A stretch of 64,000 nucleotides of DNA from Peribacillus sp. ACCC06369. Its GTDB lineage: Bacteria > Bacillota > Bacilli > Bacillales > DSM-1321. The DNA lies in NCBI RefSeq assembly GCF_030348945.1, contig NZ_JAUCEN010000002.1:4898001-4962000 (forward strand), written 5' to 3'. Both the position numbers and the translations under genes were made by a program. Position 1 is the first letter of the stretch; each line of letters begins with the position of its first letter. This document shows positions 46,108 to 54,347 of this stretch, in pieces. The notes under the pieces are model-generated. The model was not told the origin of the DNA. It saw only the letters and a list, made by a program, of their open reading frames with translations, and made no database searches.

Positions 46108-46857
46108 TTATACAATCAAAGTTGGCTTCTTGTGGGGAATATGTCCTGACTTCTTAACCTTTGTATCCAGATAGAAGCTATTATCTTCCGTCAAACCGCC
46201 CCAAAGTGGGATATGGTCCTTTGCCGCAAGTCCATGCTTCATAAGGGCATCCAACTTTTTGGGGTTATTCGTAATTAAAGTAACCGGCTCCTCACGCAGT
46301 TCCCTCAACACTCGAATGGCTCCCTCGTAAGATCGCGTATCGTCTTCGAATCCTAACGCCTGATTCGCCTCTACCGTGTCATACCCTTCCTCCTGAAGCA
46401 AATATGCAAGAGATTTGGAAAACAGGCCGATCCCTCTTCCTTCATGGTCCGCAAGGTAAAAAATGGCCCCGCACCCATGCTCGGCTATCATCTTCATCGA
46501 TTGGTGGAGCTGGTAGCCGCAATCGCAGCGTTTACTGCCGAAGATATCACCTGTGTGACAGATGCTATGCATCCGGACGAGTGCATCCCCCGACTTTTCA
46601 AAATCTCCATACACCAATACGGAGGATTGCTGTCCAAAAGCAAGGTTAGCTTCCGAAAGCGATTCAAGCACCGCTTCCTTGTCATTATCCATGCCATCAA
46701 GCTGGAGCCACGTATACCATTGGAAAACCGTTGAGAAATCGCCTTGTTCGACAGGCAGGTTCACTGGCCCCACAAGGCAAATATCCGCCTTTCCCGGGGT
46801 TTTGAGGATTTTCATTTTATCTATTAAAAGGTCTTTTGTTTGCTGGGTTATTTTCAT
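46108..46857 (-). CDS. Stand-alone GTP cyclohydrolase II (RibA-like)
   Basis: A 249-residue GTP cyclohydrolase II without the DHBP synthase domain that is fused in Bacillus RibA (RibBA). Zinc ligands: Cys100, Cys111, Cys113 (CHTGDIFGSKRCDCG). The catalytic segment reads FYLADHEGRGIGL (133-145); riboflavin-pathway enzymes typically have YLRxxEGRGIGL, so the Arg after Tyr-Leu is Ala here. An N-terminal extension of about 75 residues exceeds the E. coli enzyme (196 residues). GGTGAT is 7 nt before the ATG. First gene of the operon. It opens GTP to a diaminopyrimidinone or a formylated variant; the exact product is uncertain. Confidence 0.88.
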   Translation of the reverse strand: MKITQQTKDLLIDKMKILKTPGKADICLVGPVNLPVEQGDFSTVFQWYTWLQLDGMDNDKEAVLESLSEANLAFGQQSSVLVYGDFEKSGDALVRMHSICHTGDIFGSKRCDCGYQLHQSMKMIAEHGCGAIFYLADHEGRGIGLFSKSLAYLLQEEGYDTVEANQALGFEDDTRSYEGAIRVLRELREEPVTLITNNPKKLDALMKHGLAAKDHIPLWGGLTEDNSFYLDTKVKKSGHIPHKKPTLIV

Positions 46858-46897
46858 GTTAACATCACCTATTTTATAATTTATAGTGTGCCTTCTC

Positions 46898-46916
46898 CTT
46901 ACTTTAGGTAAGTAAG
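46898..46916. promoter_or_regulatory. Perfect inverted repeat overlapping the operon start site
   Basis: CTTACTT-TAGGT-AAGTAAG: 7-bp arms with a 5-nt spacer, touching the -10 hexamer and covering the expected +1. The placement is that of a repressor operator. The TTAC/GTAA-rich arms recall sites bound by HxlR/DUF24-type regulators, but none is encoded nearby. Confidence 0.6.
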
Positions 46917-46943
46917 TATATTACTATACACTATACCTGTCAA
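46915..46943 (-). promoter_or_regulatory. Sigma-A promoter of the ribA-like operon
   Basis: On the minus strand TTGACA (46938-46943), a 17-nt spacer and TATACT (46915-46920). The leader to the ATG is about 50 nt, too short to hold an FMN (RFN) riboswitch. Confidence 0.85.
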
Positions 46944-47111
46944 TGAAGCAGTTTACAAATAATAGTGTGTCTTTGATCATAATTTTCAAGAAGTTTTTTT
47001 GCAAAAGAAAGTCATTCACAAACCGCTATCATATCGGCTGGCCTTTATACATATTTTAACGTATAACGAAAACGTGTCTATATACAGACTTAAGGAAAGG
47101 AAGGAAACCTT

Positions 47112-47507
47112 TTGGAGGATTTCCCTTATTTTTTGTATGACCCCATCCTATTTCCACCTCACGCCGGGGCAATGGATATGAATCGGGAGCGGGGAGGAAC
47201 ATTCCGTCCATACTCGGCAACCAATCCAGATCAGCTAGTTAAATCGGCAAAGACATCACAATCTTTAATGCTTGATGTAAAAAAAGTCATGGATACTTTA
47301 GCCACATCCAAGCCTTTTTCAAACCGGCTGATGACTGCTGCCCAAGCATCGAAAATGAGTGTCGTGATCGATATGATCCGAAAGTTAGGAATTAAGAACG
47401 AACCTGATATCACGTATAACCCCGATGGGATCCGTTTTGATTTCTATCCTAAAGCAGAGGAAGAAAATTGTCATATCATCGTCAGCTTGAAATGGAGGGA
47501 TGTATAA
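47112..47507 (+). CDS. Conserved hypothetical protein (YuzC-like position)
   Basis: A 131-residue soluble protein (starts MEDFPYFLYDPILFPPHAGA) with helical DQLVKSAKTSQSLMLDVKKV and a C-terminal beta part (YNPDGIRFDFYPK). I think it belongs to a Bacillus family of unknown function found near this locus (possibly yuzC), but I am not sure enough to name it. The TTG start has AAGGAAGG about 9 nt upstream. It is divergent from the ribA-like operon. Confidence 0.7.
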   Translation: MEDFPYFLYDPILFPPHAGAMDMNRERGGTFRPYSATNPDQLVKSAKTSQSLMLDVKKVMDTLATSKPFSNRLMTAAQASKMSVVIDMIRKLGIKNEPDITYNPDGIRFDFYPKAEEENCHIIVSLKWRDV

Positions 47508-47526
47508 CGTCCAACACCTTTTTGGT

Positions 47527-47556
47527 AAAAAAACCGAAGCCTTTTTTCGGCTTCGG
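47527..47556 (-). terminator. Terminator of pepA
   Basis: CCGAAGCC/GGCTTCGG with a 7-nt loop and T7 on the minus strand. Confidence 0.9.
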
Positions 47557-47567
47557 ATATTTTGGGT

Positions 47568-49073
47568 TCATCTCGTTTTCGTTTCAAAGGTCTCAACCAA
47601 TAGTGCAAGCGTTCGTGCCATGACACCGGTAGCCCCCGCCGTGCACAATTCGGAGCTGCTCGAGGTTGTGGATGTTCCGGCAATATCCAGATGGACCCAT
47701 GGAGTATCTTCGGCAAATTCGCCGATGAAGGCCCCACCCATGATCGCATGCCCTGCCCCGCCAGGTGAATTATTCAAATCGGCTATTTTACTATTGCGTA
47801 CCCGCTCTTTATCCTTTTCAGTAATCGGCAATCTCCAAATGGGCTCCCCGGCCTCCTCTGAGGCTTTGACCACTTGTTCATAGAATTCCGTGTCATTGGT
47901 CATCGCACCCGTCATATCCATGCCCAAAGCCGTTATGACACCACCCGTTAGAGTAGCAACGTCAATAAGATAGTCAGCACCATGATGTTTAGCGTAAGTC
48001 ATGGCGTCCGCCAAAACAAGCCGGCCTTCCGCATCCGTATTCAATACCTCTATCGTCTTGCCGCTCATGGCAGTGATCACATCATCTGGCTTGAATGCAT
48101 CACCGCTGATCATGTTATCAGTGGACGGAATGACAGCCACGACATTTTGATCCGGTCCTAATTCCCCGATAATTTCCATTGCACCTAAAACAGCTGCCGC
48201 ACCGCCCATATCCGTCTTCATTCCAACGATTCCGGCCTTCGTTTTCAATGAGTATCCACCTGTATCGAATGTGATGCCTTTACCGACCAACCCGATAACA
48301 TCCTTCCATTCATCTTTACCTTGATACTTCAGGACGATCATTTTCGGAGGCTCGACTGAACCTTGATTGACAGCAAGGAGGGCGCCCATACCCAACTTGA
48401 GCATATCTTCCTTCTCCAGGATCTCCACTTCAAAGCCATATCGTTCACCCAAGGCAGATGAATATTCCGCCATATCCGTGGAAGTCAACAAATTGCCTGG
48501 TGTGTTAACCAATGTTCTTGCTGAATTCGTCGCCCTTCCGAATATTCTGCCTACATGAAGTGCGGCCCCGACCTCTTCATTATCCGATTCACTGTAAACC
48601 GTAATCGATTCAATGTTTTTTTCGACCTGGTTCGATTTTTGCTTGTATCCGTCAAATTTATAGGAAGCAAGTTCAAAGGCCTCTGAACAAGCATGGGCTA
48701 CATCCAATGCATCCAGGTTTTCAGTCGTGAATGTATCCAAAGCAATCGAAAGCGTCGTAAGCTTGGATTCTTTAATCGTTTTACGGGCTTTCCCCAACGC
48801 TTCGCGCATCGTTTCAAAGGAAAGCTCCTTTTCCTTGCCCAACCCTACAAAAATCAATCTCTTTACGCCTAATTTACCTAATGTATGTATTTTAACTACT
48901 GATTTTTTCTTGGAAGAGATTTCTCCCGCTTTAACTAACTCTGTTAACTGACCGTCCAATCGTTCATCGGCTTCTTTCCCTATGCCTGTGAATTTTACGG
49001 GTTTGTCAAATATGCCTAGAATCAGGCATTCATCAATCAAATCTATATTCAAGGAATCTTTAACTGTAAACAT
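47568..49073 (-). CDS. pepA: Leucyl aminopeptidase (M17)
   Basis: A 501-residue cytosolic M17 aminopeptidase. The C-terminal catalytic domain carries [23 protein letters not shown] and the hallmark [13 protein letters not shown], giving the two-metal site. It releases N-terminal residues from peptides; relatives in E. coli (PepA) also bind DNA. It is YuiE in B. subtilis. GGAGG precedes the ATG. It is monocistronic. Confidence 0.96.
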   Translation of the reverse strand: MFTVKDSLNIDLIDECLILGIFDKPVKFTGIGKEADERLDGQLTELVKAGEISSKKKSVVKIHTLGKLGVKRLIFVGLGKEKELSFETMREALGKARKTIKESKLTTLSIALDTFTTENLDALDVAHACSEAFELASYKFDGYKQKSNQVEKNIESITVYSESDNEEVGAALHVGRIFGRATNSARTLVNTPGNLLTSTDMAEYSSALGERYGFEVEILEKEDMLKLGMGALLAVNQGSVEPPKMIVLKYQGKDEWKDVIGLVGKGITFDTGGYSLKTKAGIVGMKTDMGGAAAVLGAMEIIGELGPDQNVVAVIPSTDNMISGDAFKPDDVITAMSGKTIEVLNTDAEGRLVLADAMTYAKHHGADYLIDVATLTGGVITALGMDMTGAMTNDTEFYEQVVKASEEAGEPIWRLPITEKDKERVRNSKIADLNNSPGGAGHAIMGGAFIGEFAEDTPWVHLDIAGTSTTSSSSELCTAGATGVMARTLALLVETFETKTR

Positions 49074-49349
49074 TCTGCTACCTCCTTCATTCGATTACCT
49101 TCATTATAACGAAATTTTCCAAAATTTTCGAATAAGGCCCCTTAAAATAATAATAACAAGGGATATTGTTTAGAATGGGTGACTTTAGAGTAATAGTATA
49201 AGAAAGATCATATTTTACTTATAACCAGCAGGGAATCGACAGGACCGAATTGAACTAATAATAATAAGGGCCTTGTACCGAGCAGGATTTTTTATTTACC
49301 CATATATGGATTTCATCGTTACTCATAACTAGAAAGAAGGCTGATACTC

Positions 49350-49832
49350 TTGGAATTATTTCTCAACTTCCCTTTAATTGCAGCATTGATTGCCATTTTC
49401 TTTGCTCAATTCATTAAAGTGCCCATCCACTTCATAGCTTTTCGTAAGGTTAACTGGTCACTTCTTAACTCCACAGGCGGTATGCCCAGCTCCCACTCTG
49501 CGGCCGTGTCAGCTCTAACAGTAGCAGTAGGGATTGAAACCGGAATGGATTCTCCTGTATTTGCCGTTGCCGCGATCTTTGCCATCATCACGATGTTCGA
49601 TGCGACAGGAGTGAGACGGCAGGCAGGAGAACAGGCAGCCGTCTTGAACCAGCTCGTCACGGACTTCAATACATTTGTCGAGCAAGCAAAAAACTGGCAG
49701 AAAAAAGCAGAAAAGCAGAAACAGCAACAATTAAAGGAACTGTTGGGCCATAAGCCAATCGAGGTATTTTTCGGAGCCTTGACCGGAGTTTTCATTGCAC
49801 TGGCACTTCACTTTTTCATCTTTCAAGGGTAG
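49350..49832 (+). CDS. yuiD: Divergent PAP2 family membrane protein YuiD
   Basis: A 160-residue integral membrane protein of the DUF212/divergent PAP2 family. GGMPSSHSAAVSALT (about 48-62) corresponds to the phosphatase histidine motif, and FDATGVRRQAGEQA follows. Likely a phosphatase-like or lipid-interacting protein; the activity is undefined. The TTG start follows AAGAAGG. The next gene begins 9 nt later, indicating an operon. Confidence 0.87.
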   Translation: MELFLNFPLIAALIAIFFAQFIKVPIHFIAFRKVNWSLLNSTGGMPSSHSAAVSALTVAVGIETGMDSPVFAVAAIFAIITMFDATGVRRQAGEQAAVLNQLVTDFNTFVEQAKNWQKKAEKQKQQQLKELLGHKPIEVFFGALTGVFIALALHFFIFQG

Positions 49833-49841
49833 GTGGTCAAT

Positions 49842-50630
49842 TTGAAAATAATCTCTCTTTGCCCCAGCAATACGGAACTCTGCACATATCTAGGGATTGA
49901 AGATCAGCTGATTGCTATCGATGACTATTCCGATTGGCCCGAAACCATACAGCACCTTCCTAAGGTGGGGCCCGATTTATCGATTGATATCGATCATGTA
50001 GAATCACTGAAACCCGATTTGGTGCTCGCTTCCCTGAGTGTACCGGGTATGGAAAAAAATATTGAAGGATTAAAAGAACGGAACCTCCCTCATATCATCT
50101 TCAATCCGCAATCACTTGAAGATATAGCAAAAGATTTGCTGATCCTGGGCGAAGCCACGGATCTTAATGATAAAGCAGCAGAACAGGCTGCTAAATTCCG
50201 TGAGGCCATCCTTCAATATAAAAACGTCGCCGATAAAATCGAAACGAAGCCGTCCCTATATTGGGAATGGTGGCCAAATCCCTTATTCAGCCCTGGGGGA
50301 GTTAACTGGTTAACCGAGATCAGCCTTCTTGCGGGAGGATATAATCTTTTCGAAGATGTGGACATGGCAAGCATTCAAGTCACTTCCGAAGAGGTCCGGA
50401 AAAAGGATCCCGACCATATTTGCTTAGCTTGGGTCGGTGTACCTTTACGAAAAGTGAATCCGGCGCTTGTCAAGAAACGAAAAGGGTGGACCGATATGAA
50501 GGCAGTCCGGGATAACAATATCCACATCATGGAAGAACCCTTATACTGTCGGCCTTCCCCCCGTTTACTGGATGGTCTTTCAAAATTGGCAAAGACTCTT
50601 CACCCTGAAGCATACAACGGCTTGGGCTAA
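49842..50630 (+). CDS. Cytoplasmic BtuF/TroA-like binding protein
   Basis: A 262-residue protein with the fold of vitamin B12 or metal-chelate binding proteins: N-lobe SLCPSNTELCTYLGIEDQLI, the helix backbone SIDIDHVESLKPDLVLA, and C-lobe SPRLLDGLSKLAKTLHP. There is no signal peptide or lipobox, so it cannot be an exported ABC-transporter receptor. No permease or ATPase is adjacent. The TTG start has AGGTGG 5 nt upstream. Annotated relatives are called cobalamin-binding proteins; the ligand is unverified. It shares an operon with yuiD and ends in a terminator. Confidence 0.8.
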   Translation: MKIISLCPSNTELCTYLGIEDQLIAIDDYSDWPETIQHLPKVGPDLSIDIDHVESLKPDLVLASLSVPGMEKNIEGLKERNLPHIIFNPQSLEDIAKDLLILGEATDLNDKAAEQAAKFREAILQYKNVADKIETKPSLYWEWWPNPLFSPGGVNWLTEISLLAGGYNLFEDVDMASIQVTSEEVRKKDPDHICLAWVGVPLRKVNPALVKKRKGWTDMKAVRDNNIHIMEEPLYCRPSPRLLDGLSKLAKTLHPEAYNGLG

Positions 50631-50652
50631 GGGATTTCAAATGAACGTGATA

Positions 50653-50688
50653 TCAAAAAGGCTGCCACAATCTCGGGGCAGCCTTTTG
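50653..50688 (+). terminator. Terminator of the yuiD operon
   Basis: An 11-bp stem AAAGGCTGCC/GGCAGCCTTT with adjoining A5 and T4. Confidence 0.85.
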
Positions 50689-50717
50689 ACCTTCGCTGGA
50701 CTTTATCCATCATTTCA

Positions 50718-51410
50718 TTAAAAAGCAAAGGATGATACATTATCGTTCAATGTTTTTTCAGCGATTTTAGGCTTGAAAACCTGCCTGATCCTGGTTTCGT
50801 TCAGCTTTTTTAACTGTTCTTCAGATAATTCGCCGTTCCCTTTTTGCACAACATATACTTCAAGGGTTTTCTTTCCCCAGTTCTCGTACACGTCTTGTAC
50901 CGTTTCGTAGTATAGATCCAGGTGATTGCCTTTGATCGCGCCACCCTTGTCCGCTACAACCCCATATCCATAGCCCGGAATCCAAAGGATGGTTCCGAGA
51001 GGGAATACGGCAAGATCAGCTGCAATGGTGGAAAACAGATCCCTTTTCACCTTCACCCCTGAATAAGTGATTCCATAAGATGGGCTCTCCGGGAACTTTC
51101 CGGTTGATTCATACCCTGCTGTATATCCTGTAGCCAAAACTTCGTGCTTCGGGTATTTAGAGAGCTCGATTGCCTCCGCTATCGTAGTTGGACCATTGCT
51201 CATGGATGCGGATGCCACTAGCGTTGCCACTTGGCCACCACTATGGATGGCTTTGTATTCGAGACCAAGCATTCGATTTTGTCTCATCGCCTCTTCAAAG
51301 AGATGATTGTCAGACTCAGCTCCAAAAACATGATTTAAGGTTGATTCGATGGCCAAGATAAATAATATGATAATAGCAACCCTCAAAAATAATGCCTTTA
51401 CAATCTTCAT
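50718..51410 (-). CDS. yuiC: 3D-domain cell-wall protein YuiC
   Basis: A 230-residue secreted or anchored protein: an N-terminal signal/anchor helix (about 8-24), a linker, and a C-terminal 3D domain (named for three conserved Asp) with [40 protein letters not shown] and HLDLYY. Such domains are lytic transglycosylase-like (MltA, YabE, YuiC/Sps family). In B. subtilis YuiC is a stationary-phase murein enzyme. The start (ATG at 51410) has GGAG unusually far, 14 nt upstream, so a GTG a few codons earlier is possible. Confidence 0.85.
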   Translation of the reverse strand: MKIVKALFLRVAIIILFILAIESTLNHVFGAESDNHLFEEAMRQNRMLGLEYKAIHSGGQVATLVASASMSNGPTTIAEAIELSKYPKHEVLATGYTAGYESTGKFPESPSYGITYSGVKVKRDLFSTIAADLAVFPLGTILWIPGYGYGVVADKGGAIKGNHLDLYYETVQDVYENWGKKTLEVYVVQKGNGELSEEQLKKLNETRIRQVFKPKIAEKTLNDNVSSFAF

Positions 51411-51507
51411 ATGTAATAGTTCCACTCCTCTCACAAGGATATTTGTTCCCTTTCCCGAGTGAAAGTATTCATAAAGAATGAAAACAACCATTTTTTCTTA
51501 CAAATAA

Positions 51508-51533
51508 GGACCTCCATTAATGAAGGCCCTTCC
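51508..51533 (-). terminator. Imperfect hairpin after yuiB
   Basis: AAGG.CCT.CATTAATG.AGG.CCTT forms a stem with three mismatches and a weak T-run on the minus strand. It may attenuate rather than end transcription towards yuiC. Confidence 0.4.
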
Positions 51534-51537
51534 CAAT

Positions 51538-51855
51538 TCAAAACATTTGATATCCTTTATTCCTTAAAACCCTAATGACCACACCAGCTAAAATCGCGCC
51601 AAGAAGCCCACTCGATAAAATCATGATATCTGCCATATGTAAAGATGTTAGGTTCGTTCCAAGATGTGAAAATGATATTCCCGGATTTCTGAAATATTCT
51701 ATTAGCTTTGTTTCATTGACAATGATGATGAAGACGATTGGAAATAAGATGACCATGATCCACGAAGAACGAAAGAGCATATTCAGCAAAAAGCCAATTC
51801 CGAAAAACAGGATGAAAAATAAGAGTATTGAGATAATTAAAACAGGCAATGGCAT
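51538..51855 (-). CDS. yuiB: YuiB family membrane protein
   Basis: A 105-residue protein with three transmembrane helices (about 5-25, 28-48, 80-100); the same length as B. subtilis YuiB. The function is unknown. The ATG is preceded by AAGGAGGG; a longer frame would start inside that site. It lies between yuiC and the NUDIX gene. The tiny yuiA gene found beside it in B. subtilis is not seen. Confidence 0.82.
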   Translation of the reverse strand: MPLPVLIISILLFFILFFGIGFLLNMLFRSSWIMVILFPIVFIIIVNETKLIEYFRNPGISFSHLGTNLTSLHMADIMILSSGLLGAILAGVVIRVLRNKGYQMF

Positions 51856-51962
51856 GTTATTCTTGACCCTCCTTAAAAGCGACACCTTTAGTTTACTGAA
51901 AAAATAATTGCTACGTCAACGACTTATACCAAATAATACCGAAGAAAAGATAATTACCCAAA

Positions 51963-52445
51963 TCACATGAATAATTTATAGGATGTATAGCCAAATTGAT
52001 CTCCAGGATTCAACCCGTCAAGCATCGTCTGCATTCTTTCCTTTTTAAACGCTAAAAGCTGTTCCAATAGTAAAGATTGCTTCCCCTCCTGCACGAGTAA
52101 TTCAGGGTCATGAAATTTAGCTTCATATAATTCATCCAATTGAGCGGTGACCTCAAAACTGAGCGGTTTAAGTAAAAATACTAACATATTATCACTTATT
52201 TCCCCTTTGATGACTCCACTTCTCACTCCTACAATACCTTCGATTTCTGTATGAATACCCGTCTCCTCCAACACTTCCCTTACGACAGCTTCATCAACGG
52301 TTTCATCATTTTTGACAAAACCAGCCGGAAGCGACCACTGCCCTTTCAATCCGCCATACCTTTTGTTCACGACAAGCCACTCACCTTTATCAGATATCAC
52401 AAGGCCGGACACTGCCAGCCAAACATTTTTGCATCGTTCCACCAA
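51963..52445 (-). CDS. NUDIX hydrolase
   Basis: A 160-residue NUDIX hydrolase with a complete box: GFVKNDETVDEAVVREVLEE then TGI (about 42-64), which coordinates Mg2+ for cleavage of nucleoside diphosphate-linked compounds. The N-terminal barrel strand is NVWLAVSGLVISDKGEWLVV. The substrate is unknown; nearby NADH dehydrogenases make NADH or ADP-ribose conceivable, but this is a guess. It is monocistronic. Confidence 0.88.
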   Translation of the reverse strand: MVERCKNVWLAVSGLVISDKGEWLVVNKRYGGLKGQWSLPAGFVKNDETVDEAVVREVLEETGIHTEIEGIVGVRSGVIKGEISDNMLVFLLKPLSFEVTAQLDELYEAKFHDPELLVQEGKQSLLLEQLLAFKKERMQTMLDGLNPGDQFGYTSYKLFM

Positions 52446-52602
52446 AAGCCACTTCCCCTACATTCATTATAAGCAGTATAAACTCCAAACCGCATAAGAA
52501 CATACGATGATTTTAAAGCTGTCATCCTTATCCCCATTATATTCCACATACGAAAGGTGCATACTCCCCGCTTTCATGGCACACTCATCGAGAGAACCCA
52601 AG

Positions 52603-52632
52603 AAAAAGCCATTCAGGGAATCCCCAAATGGC
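52603..52632 (-). terminator. Terminator of yumB
   Basis: GCCATT/AATGGC with a 13-nt loop and T5 on the minus strand, 22 nt after the stop codon. Confidence 0.7.
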
Positions 52633-52653
52633 CATTATTTATGATTTAAAAAA

Positions 52654-53871
52654 TTAAAGGACGTTGAATTTACCTTTTTTAGCAACCAGGGAAGCTCCGC
52701 CAATCATTAACAATGCTCTGTTATCGACCATTTTCTTCATGAATGATGCCGTCTTACCTGTAACTTTCTTGCCGAATACAACACCGATCGCATTGTCTTC
52801 ACCAAGTGAACATACCGTTCCTTTGTTTTCGAAAGTGAACGTTTCAAGGTCGCTTTCGTTACGAACCAATTTAGTCAGGTTCTTCGCAATGACCTCACCT
52901 TGTTGCATGGCGATTTGTGCAGTTGGTGGATATGGACGATTAATTTCTTCGTTGATGATCAAAGCGCAATCCCCTACGATGAAAATATCGTCATGACCAG
53001 GTGCACGCATGTCAAGGTTCACTTTGATACGTCCACGCATAGCTTCAAAACCAGAAGCCTCAATCACGGAGTTACCACGTACGCCAGCTGCCCATACAAC
53101 GGTTCCCGCCTTGATTTCTTCCACTTCATCTTCGCCTTTTGCCACGATGATACCTTCAGGAGTTGCCCCCTTGATCGGTGTACCGATTTTGAATTCCACA
53201 CCTTTTTTCTCAAGGTAAGAAACTGCATAATCCACCAATTCCGGATCGAAGCCAGGAAGGACGGCTGGTGCTGCCTCCACACAGTACATACGAACCTTTT
53301 GGAAATCGATGTCATATTCTTTACAAAGTTCAGGAACACGATTAGCTAATTCGCCAAGGAACTCGATACCCGTAAATCCTGCTCCGCCAACAACGATCGT
53401 CAATCGGTCTTCATTCTTCTCGACTTCAGAACTGTACGTAGCAAATTGCAATTGGATATGGTCACGGATTTTACGTGCAGTGTTCACATTGGAGATGGAG
53501 AAAGCATATTCTTTTAGCCCTTGGATCCCGAATGTTTCCGATTCCGGTCCAAGTCCAATCACTAGGTAATCATAAGAAATTTCGCCGTTTTCAAGGATGA
53601 CTTTTTTGTCTTCTGTTTTCACTTCCAAAACAGAATCTTGGATGAATTTAACTTTGCTGCCGTTAATGACACTTTTGATTGGATAGCGCACACGATCATG
53701 ATGAAGCGTTCCAGCAGATGCTTCATGCAGCCATGTTGTTTCATAGTGGTAATCATTTTTGTTAACTAATACGATTTCTGCTTCATTTTGACCTAATGCC
53801 TTCTGTAAGCGAGTAACGGTCATCAATCCACCATAACCTGCTCCTAAAACAACGATAGTTGGCTTTTTCAA
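52654..53871 (-). CDS. yumB: Type II NADH dehydrogenase YumB
   Basis: A 405-residue membrane-associated flavoprotein that passes electrons from NADH to menaquinone without pumping protons. FAD-binding [10 protein letters not shown] is at about 6-15, NAD-binding [17 protein letters not shown] near 160, and the C-terminal FAD motif IFIVGDCA plus [12 protein letters not shown] near 300 are typical of NDH-2. The TTG start has AGGTGG 9 nt upstream, and this length equals B. subtilis YumB; the upstream ATG frame lacks support. A Rex-like box lies about 100 nt upstream. Confidence 0.92.
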   Translation of the reverse strand: MKKPTIVVLGAGYGGLMTVTRLQKALGQNEAEIVLVNKNDYHYETTWLHEASAGTLHHDRVRYPIKSVINGSKVKFIQDSVLEVKTEDKKVILENGEISYDYLVIGLGPESETFGIQGLKEYAFSISNVNTARKIRDHIQLQFATYSSEVEKNEDRLTIVVGGAGFTGIEFLGELANRVPELCKEYDIDFQKVRMYCVEAAPAVLPGFDPELVDYAVSYLEKKGVEFKIGTPIKGATPEGIIVAKGEDEVEEIKAGTVVWAAGVRGNSVIEASGFEAMRGRIKVNLDMRAPGHDDIFIVGDCALIINEEINRPYPPTAQIAMQQGEVIAKNLTKLVRNESDLETFTFENKGTVCSLGEDNAIGVVFGKKVTGKTASFMKKMVDNRALLMIGGASLVAKKGKFNVL

Positions 53872-53973
53872 AAGTATTCGTCCACCTTTACGATATTTTC
53901 TTGTGATGCTTTCCATAACTAAAATCTATTGTGTATCTTATTAATTTCCATTATAAAAAGCACTCTTATACAT

Positions 53974-53991
53974 TTGTGACGTATTTCACGT
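53974..53991. promoter_or_regulatory. Rex-like redox operator upstream of yumB
   Basis: TTGTGA-CGTATT-TCACGT matches the Rex consensus TTGTGA-N6-TCACAA at 10 of 12 defined positions. It lies upstream of the yumB -10 region. NADH-responsive repression is inferred. Confidence 0.5.
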
Positions 53992-54093
53992 AACAATTCG
54001 TAATTGTAATAAAAAATTCATAAAAATTTTACCAAATGATGTCTAAGTAAATATTAGTCTTTTTCCATACCTTTTTCAAGTAACAAACTGAAC

Positions 54094-54120
54094 TTTTTAG
54101 CGTTAAAATAAAGCTAAAAA
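54094..54120. repeat. AT-rich inverted repeat between yumB and yumC
   Basis: Perfect 8-bp arms TTTTTAGC and GCTAAAAA separated by 11 nt. It has the shape of an operator or a weak bidirectional terminator; no role is shown. Confidence 0.45.
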
Positions 54121-54347
54121 ACGTTACTTTTCACCCGGTTACTGACCATATTTTTTCTATATGTTCAATCATGGTAAAGAGTATTTTTACCCACTTATAA
54201 AAGAGGGTGAACAGTATTCATCATGTGACTGCTCATATATAGTCAAAACTTTCTCACTTTTCTAATCTTTCTCCGCTTTTTAAAAGATCATCTATGTTAA
54301 AATAAAAGAATAAATTTCAGCAAACCTAGTATATCGGAGGGATAACG

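Larger units (their letters stand above)
53872..54347. other. Divergent yumB-yumC promoter region
   Basis: 476 nt without a gene. It contains the Rex-like box (53974-53991), a TATAAT hexamer on the minus strand at about 53951-53956, and an AT-rich inverted repeat TTTTTAGC/GCTAAAAA at 54094-54120. A possible extended -10 for yumC, TATGTTAAAAT, lies near 54293-54303. Confidence 0.5.

Noticed and set aside
46858..46908. FMN riboswitch before the ribA-like gene
   Set aside because: The leader from the promoter to the ATG is only about 50 nt, far shorter than an RFN element, and no conserved stems are seen.
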